Positions 1 through 11,430 of a stretch of DNA of 64,000 bases are shown one piece after another. Positions within the stretch are counted from its first letter, which is position 1. Every line of letters begins with the position of its first letter. The translations under genes were made by a program, and so were the position numbers. The notes beneath the pieces were generated by a model, which was given only the letters and a program-made list of their open reading frames with translations, was not told where the DNA came from and searched no databases. Source of the stretch: Dendrophyllia cribrosa (lineage: Eukaryota > Cnidaria > Anthozoa > Scleractinia > Dendrophylliidae); NCBI GenBank assembly GCA_024195265.1, contig JAJLRJ010000001.1:52294672-52358671 (forward strand), given 5' to 3'.

Positions 1-2997
1 AAGACACAAGGTGATGAACTTGAAAAAATTGGCCCAATTTTTTTGAAGTTGCAATCCATTTCCATCCTGGCCATCGATATCTGCAGCCCAAAACACTTAT
101 TTTTACTCTTTGAGCATTAGTAGAATAATTTTAAACAAAACTGGACAATTATTTTTGGGTTTTAGGGGCTTTTTAAAATAACACTTAAAATGGTGACATA
201 TCCCTTTAATTAAGGTTTGAAACAACATCATGGAGTTTTTACAGTTAGGGACAAAAATATAGTGCTAGCTATGAAGGACTGTCTAGGTCCTCAGGCTAGA
301 TAAAAATACCTGTTCAAAATATTCTATGCCATGAAAATAGAAGCAACTCTTATAACTGTTGAAAAGTGATGGACCACACATGAAAGTTTTTAACTATGGC
401 TATTGCAGCTAAGGATTAGTCCACTGTTGTTAATGACAACAAGTTACTGGTTATACATTTAGCATACCTATTAGCATTTGTCTGACTGGCATGACAACAG
501 ACAGTTATCAGTTCTTAATAAAAGACTTGAGACATCCCCCCCCCCTAAGGATGATGCCAGTGACATGAGATTGCTTTGTGTACAGACTAACATGGTTTAA
601 ATTGACCACCAACAGCAAAAAAATCTGGTGCAAATACTACTGAAGGAAACCCAGCTGGAATATAAAAGCTCCCCAGGAAACAGGTGAAATCAAAGGCTTT
701 ATCTCACATCTACAAGGTAAAGAACTATCGTGTCTACAAAATTAAACCTTTTTATTAGCATGTATGATGTACACTGTATGTCATTGACACTTCTTGAGTA
801 ACTGATGTTAAGCATTTTGGCTCCTCGATCGTTGATTTATAACAAAGATCTTTTATATCAAACCCTTAAAACCATGATAATAATTTTTTACAGTGATTAA
901 AAAACTAATTTACAACAATTACTTTTCATTTCATTTCATCAACTGCCAAGCCTTCAGGCATATTGGAAAGTGTACAAAAATGTGGACAAAGCATGATTAT
1001 TTTTAAAAACATTGTATAAATTAAAAGAAAGTTACTTCCAAAAACAAGTGAGAAAGTAGCTGAAAAGAAATTACATAATCTAGAAAAAAATTGCAAGCAT
1101 ATGTAAATTTTAAAAGATGTAAACCAGAATTTCCAAATTTAAACATGTCTCAAATGTATATTTGACAATTTCATGTAGAGTTGATCAAAAAGATAACAAT
1201 TAACAATGCAAAAATATGAAATGACAAGTATACAAAGTCTGGGCAGACAGCTTAACAAAAAAGAACATTTAAATATAAGAGCATCTAACTTCTTTTTCAT
1301 AATAAATAATACACAACTGCCATTGCCACTACAAAACAATACCAAAACACAAGAATTAGAAAATAATTACCACAATGTAAACTAGCTCCTTCTCAAGATT
1401 TGAACCAAAAAAATCTTCCAGTTTCCAAAATATACAGAGACTAGCAAAAATAATTTGATGTTTGATTTTGATTGGATTTGCATTGGGTCTGAAAGGTTTT
1501 TAGCACATGATACAACCCAGAAAGGAACGTTCAGTATAGCATTGACCATTGTATAGACAAAATCACCCATCAGACTGTAGCTTGGTAAAATAAATACCAA
1601 TTCTGTGGCAGGACCAATGGCAAGTTGACTGTGGTATTTCTTAGATCAAATAAATAACACACGGCTGATCAGCTGCAAGTGTTTTGATAATCCAGTCTGT
1701 TTTTGGACAGCTATCAAAGCCACAGTCATTTCTGTCCATGACAAATATTTGTTTCTGTGGCTCTGATAGAAGATGTAGAGGTACAGTAAACACAATGAAA
1801 CACAAGTTATCAAAATTCAGAAGGAAAGACAATATGCTCTCATATACACAATTTCACTGTGGGAACATGCTGTTTCTATCACAGTTGGAATTCTGCCGAA
1901 AACTATATCACAGCCAAGATTATAATCAAAATTTCCCCTGTAAACTTCATTGGAAAGATTGGTTAATAATATGACAGAAAAGATTTGCTAAAGGAAACAG
2001 CTCAGTATTCAGTATTTTATGCCCAGTAAGTCACTCATGCAAGAAGATTCAGCACACAGATAACCATTGACCATAAAAAAGTTCAAGATGAACTCAAAGC
2101 TCTCAAACAAAATAATGAATCTGGGAAAAGATCATAGACGATTATTCTACAGTTGTCACTATGAATGACAATAATTTCAAAGTCGGTTCAATTTCAATGA
2201 CCGGTCAAGGAATCGATCATATGTACAATGTTTGGTACTTCTGGAAGCAAGTCACGCTCTTGATACCTTGCAACATTCACTCAAAAAATGATACTTTACT
2301 TGGTTAAAGTGAAACCTCTGGGATACGAAACAATGCATTTGAAGACCATACTACTCCGATCTCTTCAAACTATAAGCAAAAATTACACAGGCGAGAAAAA
2401 TGCCATATTATTTATGTCATCCACTACTGGAAACATTTTTGAAGATACTCAAACGTGATCCCGAACTGGTCTTAGTAAATCGATTAATAAATACATTTCC
2501 TTAATTTTTATTTTACAATTTCAGAAGAATGCCTAGAAATAAAGAGATGTTTAGGCTCTCGTACGTTAAACGTGAGCCGAGATACACCGCTTCAATGGCA
2601 TTTTGTACAACCTTGGTTATTTGATATAAAATCTCCGATGGACGAGATTGCATTTGATAAAAGTGTAACCAACTTGATGGCTTTTATTCCATGCTAAGAA
2701 AACAAATTCACTGCCTAATGTCGGTTAGGAGAAGCCACCAAATCAAACTGAACAAGGTAACGCTGTGCTTTGAACCCCACAAAATTCACACATCGAAGAA
2801 GAAGCCTTTCCCCGAGTTCCTTGCATGTTTTGAAACACGATACAAATTGGCACTACCATGGACTGAAACTTCGGTTAGTAAAGTTTAATGTCCACGAAAT
2901 GCCGCTAACAAGGCACGATTTTCAGCCAGCACAGTTCAAAACCAATGCCAGGCCGGTTTGAGAGGAGATTACAATAAAATGTAAAAAGCAAACATCA
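1..2997. other. Presumed PPP1R12 intron or flank, no certain feature
   Basis: AT-rich sequence with no recognisable coding block. On the minus strand, 1641-1792 reads as a possible terminal exon after an acceptor TCTATCAG, with a short cysteine-containing tail ending before TAA, but its phase does not fit PPP1R12 exon 2 and I do not recognise it. Confidence 0.4.
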
Positions 2998-3003
2998 ACT
3001 TAC

Positions 3004-3134
3004 TGTGCTATTTCGACGCTACCACAACTAGCTGCAGCGTGCAGTGCTGTCCAACCTTCATTGTCTCGAATGTCCATTCGGGCTCCATGATCGACCAAAA
3101 ATTTAACAAGATCATAACTTTCGTCGATACAAGC
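3004..3134 (-). CDS. PPP1R12A: PPP1R12 coding exon 2
   Basis: 131 nt, too short to stand out as an open frame alone. It follows an acceptor ending CGACAG and ends before GTAAGT. It restores the second ankyrin repeat (ACIDESYDLVKFLVDHGA) and part of the third, in phase with exon 1. Confidence 0.87.
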
Positions 3135-4017
3135 CTGTCGAATACGAAAAATGGTTAAAAGCCTGCATTACTAGAAACAGATGTAAATATACACGCTAGA
3201 AAGCGATTAGTTTCTAAAATCACTTGAATGCCCAAGCCTCTGACTCCCAGCTTTGCTTTCAAGCTGTTAACTTGAAGGCATATCTTTCGGTAAATGACGA
3301 GGAATGTTCCTGGAGAAACCGTTTATTTCCCCATAATAAAGAATAATGGAAATCCGGGAACAAATGATGAAAGCAAAGTTATAATTTTAAGCTTAGAATT
3401 CTGCATAGATTTCCTTGTATCCATTTGCTGAGACCTAAATAGTTCTAGGCGTTAACAAGCCGTAGGAGAATCGCCTTACATAAAGTTAAGTATGATGACG
3501 ATCCGAGCTTATTTACTACCCAATTCTAGTCAAGGTACAGCTTTAATGGAAGGGAGACTTCAAAGTACAGCTTGCCGAGAGCAAGCTCTATAATCGCTCA
3601 ATGTTTTAAGGAGCGAGTGATTCGTTAATTAGGCTATTGTTTTGGGTTCTGGCTAGGACCCCAGACCTGGTCCACAAAACGCTCTCGCACAAACTGCTCT
3701 CGCTTCCAACACAATTTTACTATCTCCAGCAGTAATGCCCGATACTGTACCTGATGTAACGCGGTTAGTCCATCGACATTTTGGTGATTTATATCAGCGC
3801 CTTTGGCAAGAAGTTTCTTCACCTCCTCCACGTCACCGCTCGATACCGCTGAAAGGAACACAGTCCCGAGCGAGAATTGAATTTTAGTCTTCTTTCTCGT
3901 CCTGTCCGCAGACTCTAGTGCTGTCTCGCTCTTTGTCCATCGTTTTAGGGATTCTTGCCGCTTCTGTAAAGCATTGCTTGCTCTAGATGTTTGGCCACCC
4001 GTAAAAGGGTCCGCCAT
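3004..4017 (-). CDS. PPP1R12A: Myosin phosphatase targeting subunit (MYPT/PPP1R12 family), 5' part only
   Basis: Two coding exons, 4017-3751 and 3134-3004, join as CATCAG|GCTTGT and encode 132 residues plus a partial codon. The product family recruits the PP1 catalytic subunit to myosin in the cytoplasm and on actomyosin. Visible features: a start in ATGGCGGAC context, a basic N-terminus, the PP1-docking motif KIQF at residues 45-48 (RVxF type), then ankyrin repeats starting near residue 51 with GADINHQNVDGLTALHQ and, in exon 2, DNEGWTALHAAASCG. Order and spacing match human MYPT1, which also has its docking motif directly before the ankyrin block. Exon 2 ends in codon phase 2 at a GTAAGT donor. 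The remaining ankyrin repeats and the long tail were not found in bases 1-2997, so the next intron is long or leaves the window. The paralogue (12A, 12B or 12C) cannot be settled from this N-terminus; invertebrates commonly have a single MYPT. Confidence 0.88.
3751..4017 (-). CDS. PPP1R12A: PPP1R12 coding exon 1
   Basis: 267 nt, 89 codons, from ATG at 4017 to a GTACAG donor at 3750-3745. It holds the KIQF PP1-docking motif and the first ankyrin repeat. The open frame continues past the donor to 3634, but homology to the ankyrin repeat stops at the donor. Confidence 0.88.
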
Positions 4018-6600
4018 CTTCCCATGACGTTACAGAGCGACCAGCCCGTGGACCGAGGATGAGGCCACGTGACCAGATCGTAGGCGCGACATGAACCAAT
4101 GACAACCCTTAGGAATTGTCAATAGCGTTGCCTCGCAACCGTGACGTCACTTCAAGTGCAGAAGAAGTGGGAACTGAAAGATTTTCCGAACACGGTAATC
4201 TTCGGAAAATTAATTAATTTATTTTTCCCACACTGCTTCATTAACATGAAAGGCTTGGATGATAAGATCAATTTCTCATTTCACTAACAACAATATTTTT
4301 AGAAATAAAGTTTTTATTATTATTATTATTTATTAATTTTTTACAACGAATAATTTATAAGAAAAGAAAAAAGAAACTATCTCATGCTTATCCCTCTCAT
4401 GCAAGCATTGAGATCATTTTCTATCTCCAGGCACAGTACAGGAAATTATTAGAAGAGCTTTATTTGGCTAATTAACCATTAAGCTCTCTAGGTCGAGTTA
4501 GTGACCAGCAAGCCAACATTCTGCAAAAATGCTGAAGCCTTTGCAAACCTTTGAAGAGCCTATTTTAGCATTTTTGCACATTCTCCTTGCTTCAGCCTAA
4601 GACTGGCATTTGAAACATGTTGCATCCAGAAAAATTCAACCGGAAAACTGCATCGCATTCCAAACTCCCCCTTCGCTAATTTTCTCTGTACATTTCAGCG
4701 GGAATTTGCCCAGAATCCTTTCAATCCGCGAGTCACCAGGTCAAGTTTATTGTTTCCCTTATATGGCAAGTGTTCGAGAAATGAGTATGTGGATAACAAA
4801 AGTGTTGCGCAAATAATTAGCTGCTTCTGTTACGTCCCTGCACTTCAAAGCGTGCTAGCCATAAAATTTAACTAGGAAATTTGCCACACTCTGCGGTTAA
4901 CATTCTGTGAATGCCATAGCGAATAACTTATAGTAGACACACTGCTAGCAATGGACGCTTTCTAGCAAATTGACATCCCAGCTGAATAAGCAATTTTCAA
5001 GGACAAAACATATCCTAATCCGGGAACGCTCGTGACCAGCCTGCATATAAGGTCGCGTTCCTGCAGGAGTAAATATTTAGACGTAAAAGTTAGGGAATTT
5101 GACTTCGTAAACGTTCGTGTGTGGGTCGCAAGTCTTTCTCGCGAAGAATGTTTGAAATGGTTAGCATAAAAGCAGCTTAGTTCACTGGAGTTATTGGCAG
5201 TGAATGAGGTACATTTTTCAAATTCTTTACATGTTTATCACGCTTGGGTCAGCGGTCTTCGCACGCAATTGAAAGGACGCACAAATGATGAACAAAAGCG
5301 AAAGCACTGGCGAAGTCACTTCAAAAAGCAAAAGGAATGGAGAAGGAGTAAATATGCCCGAGCATAGCCATCAATAGAATCCTAAAAGGTGGCCAGTCTT
5401 TCAATCACTACACCAGCGCACTGAATCTAATAAAAGTCTGGGACTTAAACCGGGCCAAGATGAAGTGGATTGCAACATTGGAACGTTATTGTCAAGTTCT
5501 GCTGTAGCCTTGCATAAATGCATAAACCGCATAAAACGTTACTAATGTTTTGCTTCTGCATTTCAGAATTCATTTGATATCTATCTTTTGTATCCGAGAA
5601 GCATTTTGATTTTGTGTGTACGTTAGTAAATAATAATTTAAGTCCAGCATAACAACAAATAGCAAATTTGGCCTAATATATTAGTTATTTTAATTTAGGT
5701 CACGCTATTTCTGGAGGAAGAATGTATGTGTGTCGATGTGATTTAGCTGAATTCTGCTTGCTGTCGGCTCCCTAAACCACATTACTGTACTGCATTAGCA
5801 GTCTGGCAAAGTCCCCCGAACAGTGTTGTAATGCGCATTTGATCATATCCCTATGTTAAAATGCGCCAATATAAGCAAGAAATGTTTTTATTTTTTTTAA
5901 TTTAAACTCCGCTGTGTAAAAGTGCTGATAGAAGGACAGGCTATAAGGGTGTAAGTGTAAGGTGATAGGGTAATAGAAGAGGACCTTAGAGACTGAGCAT
6001 TTTACTTCTAGGGGTGGGGGAGGGTGAGCACAGACCTCCCTCTCTCAGCTCAGAAGCCTAATGTTTTCCTATTAAATGCGTGAGGGATCGTGAAGTTTGT
6101 GAACCTGAATTCTTTACTTACTGTGCATGTGATATGTTCAGAACTTACTAAGGGACCGGTCATCAGTTATTTATGTTATTGCCTGGGGGAGGGAGAGGGT
6201 CACATGATTTTCAAAACAACGAAGGCGAGGGGATCAGCCCTAATCGAGAGGCTGTTTTAAAACTTTCAATCAGGGGAACGACACAAAATTTTGAGGGATC
6301 GCCATAAACTACGCCAATTGCAAGTATAGTTATCAGTTGTATTCTCCTCATTTTGACAAAGATATACTGTTTTTATGCTTTGGCTTCCCTTCTTATTTAG
6401 GCAAGATCGAAAAAGGTCAGTGGTTGTGCACATGGTAAGTCGAGCTTTTCATGCACATCCACTAAAGCGGCTTCAAACCGAGTCTGTCTGACCTGTTTTA
6501 CATTGACCAAACATGCATATAGTCCGTAGAAACGTTCGTTAAACGCGGGCCAAATTATGGTACGGTATTATTAAAAACAACAACAATAAAATATGCATAT
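4018..6600. other. Intergenic region upstream of PPP1R12
   Basis: The promoter of the minus-strand PPP1R12 gene should lie just right of 4017; no clear TATA box is seen. A (TTAT)n run occupies about 4312-4333. Otherwise I see no gene or structured repeat. Confidence 0.5.
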
Positions 6601-6603
6601 ATC

Positions 6604-7528
6604 AACAAAGGATATATTTTGGCGTTACTGCTTCACTATCCTGTTCATATCCTCTCGCTTTCTTGGCAGACTCTTGGACAGTCTCCTCCACTGACCAGTT
6701 GGACGACCTCCTCGACAGATCATCCACAGAATCCTTGCTCGAGCTTGATCCCTGACCATTTTTGCCCAACAGATTATGGGGTAAGTTTGTAATAGCCACA
6801 ACAAAGGGTCTAGATTTAATAATGAATTTTTGGTATACTCGACATTGATGATTTCGACGCACGTATAAAAAGATTTTATTCTTATGTTTGATTGATTCAA
6901 AAACCTCTTTGGCTTCCTCTCTCGAGCAAGTAAGCATATGTGCCCTTTCCTGCAATCTTTTCTTCCTAGTTTTTCACATTCCTCAAGTTTTGACCTTGTT
7001 TGCTCTTCGTGATTTTTGAGCTTTCGGCTCATGCTACATGTATATTGAAAATGCCTCGTCTGGTTTATTAGAGTTGTTGTCAGCTACATGAGGCCTTTTG
7101 AAGTTTTTCATGGAGCGCCTGGACTCTGCTCTTGAGCTTGCAGAAAATATTTCAGCTCATCACTGGCGAAAGGTTTTGGGGTGTGGTCTTCTGTATAAAG
7201 GACCTTTCGCTTGCTGTTGATGAATGATAACAAATCGGCTGTGGAATTTAAAGTGTCCCTTATAGTGGACAAGGAGGACCCACACTTTGCGATATCATCA
7301 CTGCTCTTACAGCCATCCACTCCTGCAATAAACTTGTTGATGTTTTGACATACTCCGCACTTCTGGGGAAATGTTCGTTTTGAACACAGGGGAAAATAAG
7401 TTCAAACAGGAGCGGGCTCCTGGTTCAAATATAGGTAAAGCTGTGACCCCACAATGTGTGATTGGTACAGAAACGCCATTCCTGCTGTTGACAACATGCC
7501 TGCGGTGCTCTCTAAAACGGTCCGCCAT
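6604..7528 (-). pseudogene. Unrecognised coding-like region with frame changes
   Basis: Three minus-strand blocks look protein-like but are not in one frame. The first starts with ATGGCGGACCG at 7528. The second reads through CGVCQNINKF and DDIAKCG to a stop near 7108. The third (about 7032-6604) is rich in charged residues and changes frame near 6960, reading LEECEKLGRK then MLTCSREEAKEVFESI. I do not recognise the family. It could be a decayed transposon gene or a small gene with introns; an acceptor-like TTTCCCCAG precedes the second block at about 7366. No function is claimed. Confidence 0.35.
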
Positions 7529-7727
7529 CCTGCGTCCAGTCTTTCTCAGGCCTTACCAACCAAGAATACCGCAGAAAGCAGGAAATGCGATTTATTTTCA
7601 AGCAAGGAACTATGGTCCCGAGTGGTCTAAACCAAGACTTAAGTTTTACGTGAAGTGACCTTGCACACTCACGCGTGCTGCCTCGTGCGCGAGCGTGTAT
7701 TTGCGCACGTAAGCTTCAACAGTTTTG

Positions 7728-7763
7728 TATCCTGAAGAAGGCAGCCTTGCCGAAACGTCGATG
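7728..7763 (+). ncRNA. Hammerhead-ribozyme-like motif near a Penelope-like element
   Basis: Reads CTGAAGA (7732-7738), a stem GGCA/TGCC (7740-7743 with 7748-7751), then GAAAC (7752-7756) and GTC (7757-7759). The four bases before the core (TATC) can pair with the four after GTC (GATG, one G-U pair). This is the strand order of a type I hammerhead, a motif known from Penelope-like retroelements. One extra A lies between the CUGANGA box and stem II, so it may be a variant or a decayed copy. It is on the opposite strand to the neighbouring GIY-YIG fragment. Confidence 0.4.
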
Positions 7764-7892
7764 ATTTAACTAGTTTTAACAGCGTCAATATCACATATAG
7801 TTTCATTTTAGTACTTAATTAGTATCAGACCCTTGGCAGAGGAAATTACTTCTTATTACTTTTGAATAGTTCTATCTCTTGCACGCGCGAGC

Positions 7893-8180
7893 GCGACCTT
7901 CAATAGAAGTGAAAGTCAAAATTGATGCCGCGCGGTTGACAGGTCCCAACTTTGAAAATAAGACTCATCTCTTGCCTTTTCCTTTGCTTTTTTCCGCTGC
8001 AGAGCTTAACGCCACCAATCTGTGCGTCATCCGCAGTGTGTCCCTTAGAGTTAGTGCTCTGCGGTGGGAAAACCGGGTGCACTCTTGGTAATACGCCAAA
8101 GCGTTCCCTAAGAGTGCGCCCAGTTTCGCCGATGTAAATGGAAAGGCATGAGCGACGACAGGAGATGCAGTATACAAGAC
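7893..8180 (-). mobile_element. Penelope-like retroelement fragment, GIY-YIG region
   Basis: Minus-strand translation in shifting frames gives IYIGETGRTLRERFG, then a block like HPVFPPQSTNSKGH, and ends FKVGTCQPRGIN. This is the C-terminal GIY-YIG endonuclease region of Penelope-like reverse transcriptases, parallel to the better copy at 40.8 kb. At least one frameshift breaks it and no RT domain is present, so it is a dead fragment. Confidence 0.72.
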
Positions 8181-9056
8181 TAGGCGACAGACAGGTGAAG
8201 GACTCTCTATTAATTTTCTTTTAGCCAGCGAATACAGCCGCCTCTCATCACTTCCTGCTAGAGGCGTTCTCGTGCGAACGCTCCCAATCCGTATAGTGGT
8301 CTAATCCCCCAATTTTGTAACTATTATTTTCGTTCTTTTGCTGAGTCTTCCATCGCGCTGCGGCTTGGTTTGGCTTGTAATCCTCTAATAGCGGTAAGGA
8401 GGGTATGAATCGAAATAAAAAGATAAACTTCTTCTTAAGAACTACTTTTATTTTTAAAACGATTGTTCATTCCACTACAAACATCATTTCTCCCCGAGTA
8501 TCAACAAGCAAAATTATACAGCCAGAAAGTGGAAATGCAATTCAATTTCCCGCGCTTCAACGCGCTTTACATTCCATGAAGGGAAACTGAGAGAAACTAC
8601 TTGTTTGCAGTGTTTTCCATCGATACATCTTAGCAGTACTTCCACCAAGAGATCAATGTTCTGCCAGGAGATTCTATGCGGTTTAAAAACCAATAATAAA
8701 TAACTATACGAGTTTCTCCTGCCCACATCGCTACTACAACCAATCTCATTTTTTTGTGTGTGCTGCACTGAATCCTTCCACTAGCAAGAATGAGAACGTT
8801 TAGGCCCGTCCTACCAATCTCTCTTCAAGTTAGTCCAGGACTGTTCACGCTGAGAGAAAAAAGGACATTATAGGGTTAGAAAAAAAAACTAAATAAAGTG
8901 CGAAAATATACTGCAAACAGTCCCGGTTATGTACTCGGGAGTCAGGGGAGTTGTGGCCGGGCCACTCAAACCCTGACCCTGTTTTTTCTACCCTGCGCCA
9001 GCAAAATACTGGTTAAAATTCGGCTTGTGGTGAGGTTTCTATAAATTAATATATAA
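8181..9056. other. Stretch without recognised feature
   Basis: No gene, RNA or clear repeat recognised; short open frames here lack any domain signature. Confidence 0.5.
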
Positions 9057-9240
9057 AGTCAACTCTCTCTTAAGCGACCACCCTTGGTGCAGGAAAAAGT
9101 GGTTGCTTAAGGGAGGTGGTCGCTTAAGAGAAAAATCAATTTGAAACAGTATTTGACTGAGAAACAAAACGGTTATTTACAAAGTGGTCGCTTACGGGAA
9201 GTGGTCTCTTAAGAGAGTAGTCGTTAAGAGAGAGTTGACT
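9057..9240. repeat. MITE with AGTCAACTCTC termini
   Basis: 184 bp with terminal inverted repeats AGTCAACTCTCTCTTAAGCG and its complement ending GAGTTGACT. The inside repeats the motif GTGGTCGCTTAAG several times in both orientations. No coding capacity. Confidence 0.75.
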
Positions 9241-9562
9241 ATATATGCTTATACTGTAAAGATACCCCATTTAAGACTAACTTAGGTGATGACATCGATA
9301 CTTCGTTCATAACAAAACACCCTGAAAACCATACCCTATCGGGCCGCACGTCCCCGTTATGTCCAGACAAGGGAGTACCTTCCCTCCTAGGTGTTAACTC
9401 AGTCTCAGAGATTGTCAAACAAGAAGACAAGCGAGCGCAGACGAAAATGTCCTTTTGCGCACATATTCAATGCATGCAGCCCTTTGTTGTTCTTTACCGG
9501 CATCTATATTTTTACGGTATCCCGTCCCCCACTACAGGTCCGGCTAGTTTCTACTCAGAAGG

Positions 9563-9749
9563 TAGCCTGTTTCAGGAGGGCGCGATGGAGCGACGCGAAC
9601 AGAGGAAAATTGCGATGGCCGGCGCGCGAACGAGCGAGAAAAACTAGGAGAGACTGGATACAGTTTCCTCTCTGTTTTTCCGCTTGCACTGCTTCGATCG
9701 CGCCGCCACTTGGCGCCCTGCCCACTATCTGAACGCCTGGAACAGGCTC
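9563..9749. repeat. MITE with AGCCTGTTCCAGG-type termini
   Basis: About 187 bp, GC-rich. The left end reads AGCCTGTTTCAGG and the right end is the inverse of AGCCTGTTCCAGGCG. The inside holds GCGCGAACGAGCGAG-type sequence. Non-coding. Confidence 0.6.
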
Positions 9750-9936
9750 TAAACATGTTTAACCGTTGGTGTGAATGGGGCTTTAGTCATATAAGAATTC
9801 TATGGTACAAAAGGACAAAATTCTGAAGTCGGCGTTATTCGGTCGGTTTAAATTATATGGGCGAAAAAAGGAATGTCAAGTCAAGTCATCTTTATTTAAG
9901 CAGGATGGCCCCCAAAAAAAGAAAACTAAAAACTTT

Positions 9937-10007
9937 GCCGGGACCAGGATTCGAACCTGGGTTACTGCGGCCACAACGCAGGGTCCTAACCACTAGACGA
10001 TCGCGGT
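9937..10007 (-). tRNA. tRNA-His (GUG) sequence, degenerate copy or SINE head
   Basis: Read on the minus strand it has D arm, anticodon stem CTGCG/CGCAG with loop TTGTGGC (anticodon GTG), and T arm CCAGG-TTCGAAT-CCTGG. Position 1 is A facing C72, and pair 5-68 is C-C. It is followed downstream by a tail containing AATAAAGAT and GACTT repeats, so it may be the head of a tRNA-His-derived SINE rather than a working gene. Confidence 0.6.
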
Positions 10008-10252
10008 CCACTTGGTTTAACATAAGAATTTTAAAGGTCATTGATACTACGTATAACTAAAATGTAGGGAGAGAATAGCTGTTGAGCGTCAGAGTCTCGG
10101 GAGAATGTGGCAAAGACGCTTGAATCGTTGTACTGACCGCCAGCTTCAAAGGTTCTCATACATTTTTTCAGGCGTCCAGATTGTGTGAGCGAATTAAGGT
10201 AAGATGGTTCAACAAGGTAAAAATATTACGAGCGGAAAAGCGGAGAGGGTAA

Positions 10253-10398
10253 TAGGTGGTTTGCAATCAATCTCTAGAGACATAGATAACAATAGTGAAA
10301 CGAACAAATGCTGGTGGACGAACAAAAGGAGCTAATGAGAGAACTATTGTTTATGTCCACCAGCATGGCGGCGATGACGTAACATGAAAACCACCTAT
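10253..10398. repeat. Hairpin MITE, copy A
   Basis: Ends TAGGTGGTTT and AAACCACCTA, with an internal palindrome ATGCTGGTGGAC / GTCCACCAGCAT. An almost identical copy lies inverted at 12048-12192. Confidence 0.75.
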
Positions 10399-11138
10399 AC
10401 GGTGAGTGGGAGTTCGCGTTCTGCAGTGCTCGCGTGTTCATTTGTTTTTTCGCGCGGCGCCTAACCTTTGCTCCTCGTGTTCTGAACGCGAGGTACAGGC
10501 TCGGGTTCTACAATATTCTTATTCTTTAATTTGTTTCGAAGCTCTGATATCGGAGCTGCTTATGGAATGTTATGTTGAGATCATATGTGTGATCAAGAAA
10601 GCCTCCAACAATCAGTAAAATGGAGAGAACCTTCGGGAGAAAGAAGGTTTTACCCACGTGGTGCCGCGTTGTCGACGTCATTATTTGCGCGAAGGCGTGC
10701 TAAACTTAACAGTGACGCCGCGAGTGAAATATGGAGGAGGTTAGTTGACCCTTCCTCGCGGCTTGGCCTCTAACTTCAGGGTTATTTTTCGCGACTCTAC
10801 CTACCGCTCGAACTTTGCATTCGTCCAAACAGTAGAGCGCCACTTGCGAAGGGGACGAGGATCAGGTTAAAAGCAGTTAAAAGCTGTTGGATTTACTCTA
10901 TAATTGTCATTTGATCAAGCTTTCGAATTTTGAGGTGCATTTTCACAACAACAGATACGGCTTTAAAGGAACGAATGTAACATACATACATATACATAAT
11001 CTTTATTTAAACTCGAATTAGAGAGTAGCTATAAAACCGGCAAATGTCTTCGAGCAAAAATAAAAACAGTACATTAAGAAATTGATCGTAGTTCGCGATG
11101 GGTATTCCAAAAACATAATAATAAAAGAAAAAAAAATT

Positions 11139-11209
11139 GCCGGGACGAGGATTCGAACCTGGGTTACTGCGGCCACAACGCAGGGTCCTAACCACTAGAC
11201 GATCGCGGC
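11139..11209 (-). tRNA. tRNA-His (GUG), left palindrome arm
   Basis: Same 71-nt cloverleaf as the copy at 11360, anticodon GTG. It has the shared C5-C68 mismatch and an additional T-stem mismatch (CCAGG against CCTCG). Possibly inactive. Confidence 0.65.
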
Positions 11210-11359
11210 TTGCCACGCAACACGCGGGTGGTTCAGATGGTAAATTTTCGATTTTTGACCTTTAGTTATCAACATGTTATTTCTCTTAACATATTCAATG
11301 CATTGTCAAAAAGACAATTCAAAATTTACCTTCTCGACCAGCTGCGTACTGCGTGGCAA

Positions 11360-11430
11360 GCCGCGATCGTCTAGTGGTTAGGACCCTGCGTTGTGGCCGC
11401 AGTAACCCAGGTTCGAATCCTGGTCCCGGC
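11360..11430 (+). tRNA. tRNA-His (GUG), right palindrome arm
   Basis: Best of the three copies: acceptor GCCGCGA/TCCCGGC with one C-C mismatch, D loop GTGGTTAGG, anticodon loop TTGTGGC, perfect T stem CCAGG/CCTGG and TTCGAAT loop. The T-rich run after the 3' end (AAAGTTTTTC) can serve as a Pol III terminator. It is divergent from the left-arm copy. Confidence 0.78.

Noticed and set aside
1641..1832. Terminal exon of PPP1R12
   Set aside because: Its reading frame needs phase 1 upstream whereas PPP1R12 exon 2 leaves phase 2, and it has no similarity to the MYPT C-terminus.
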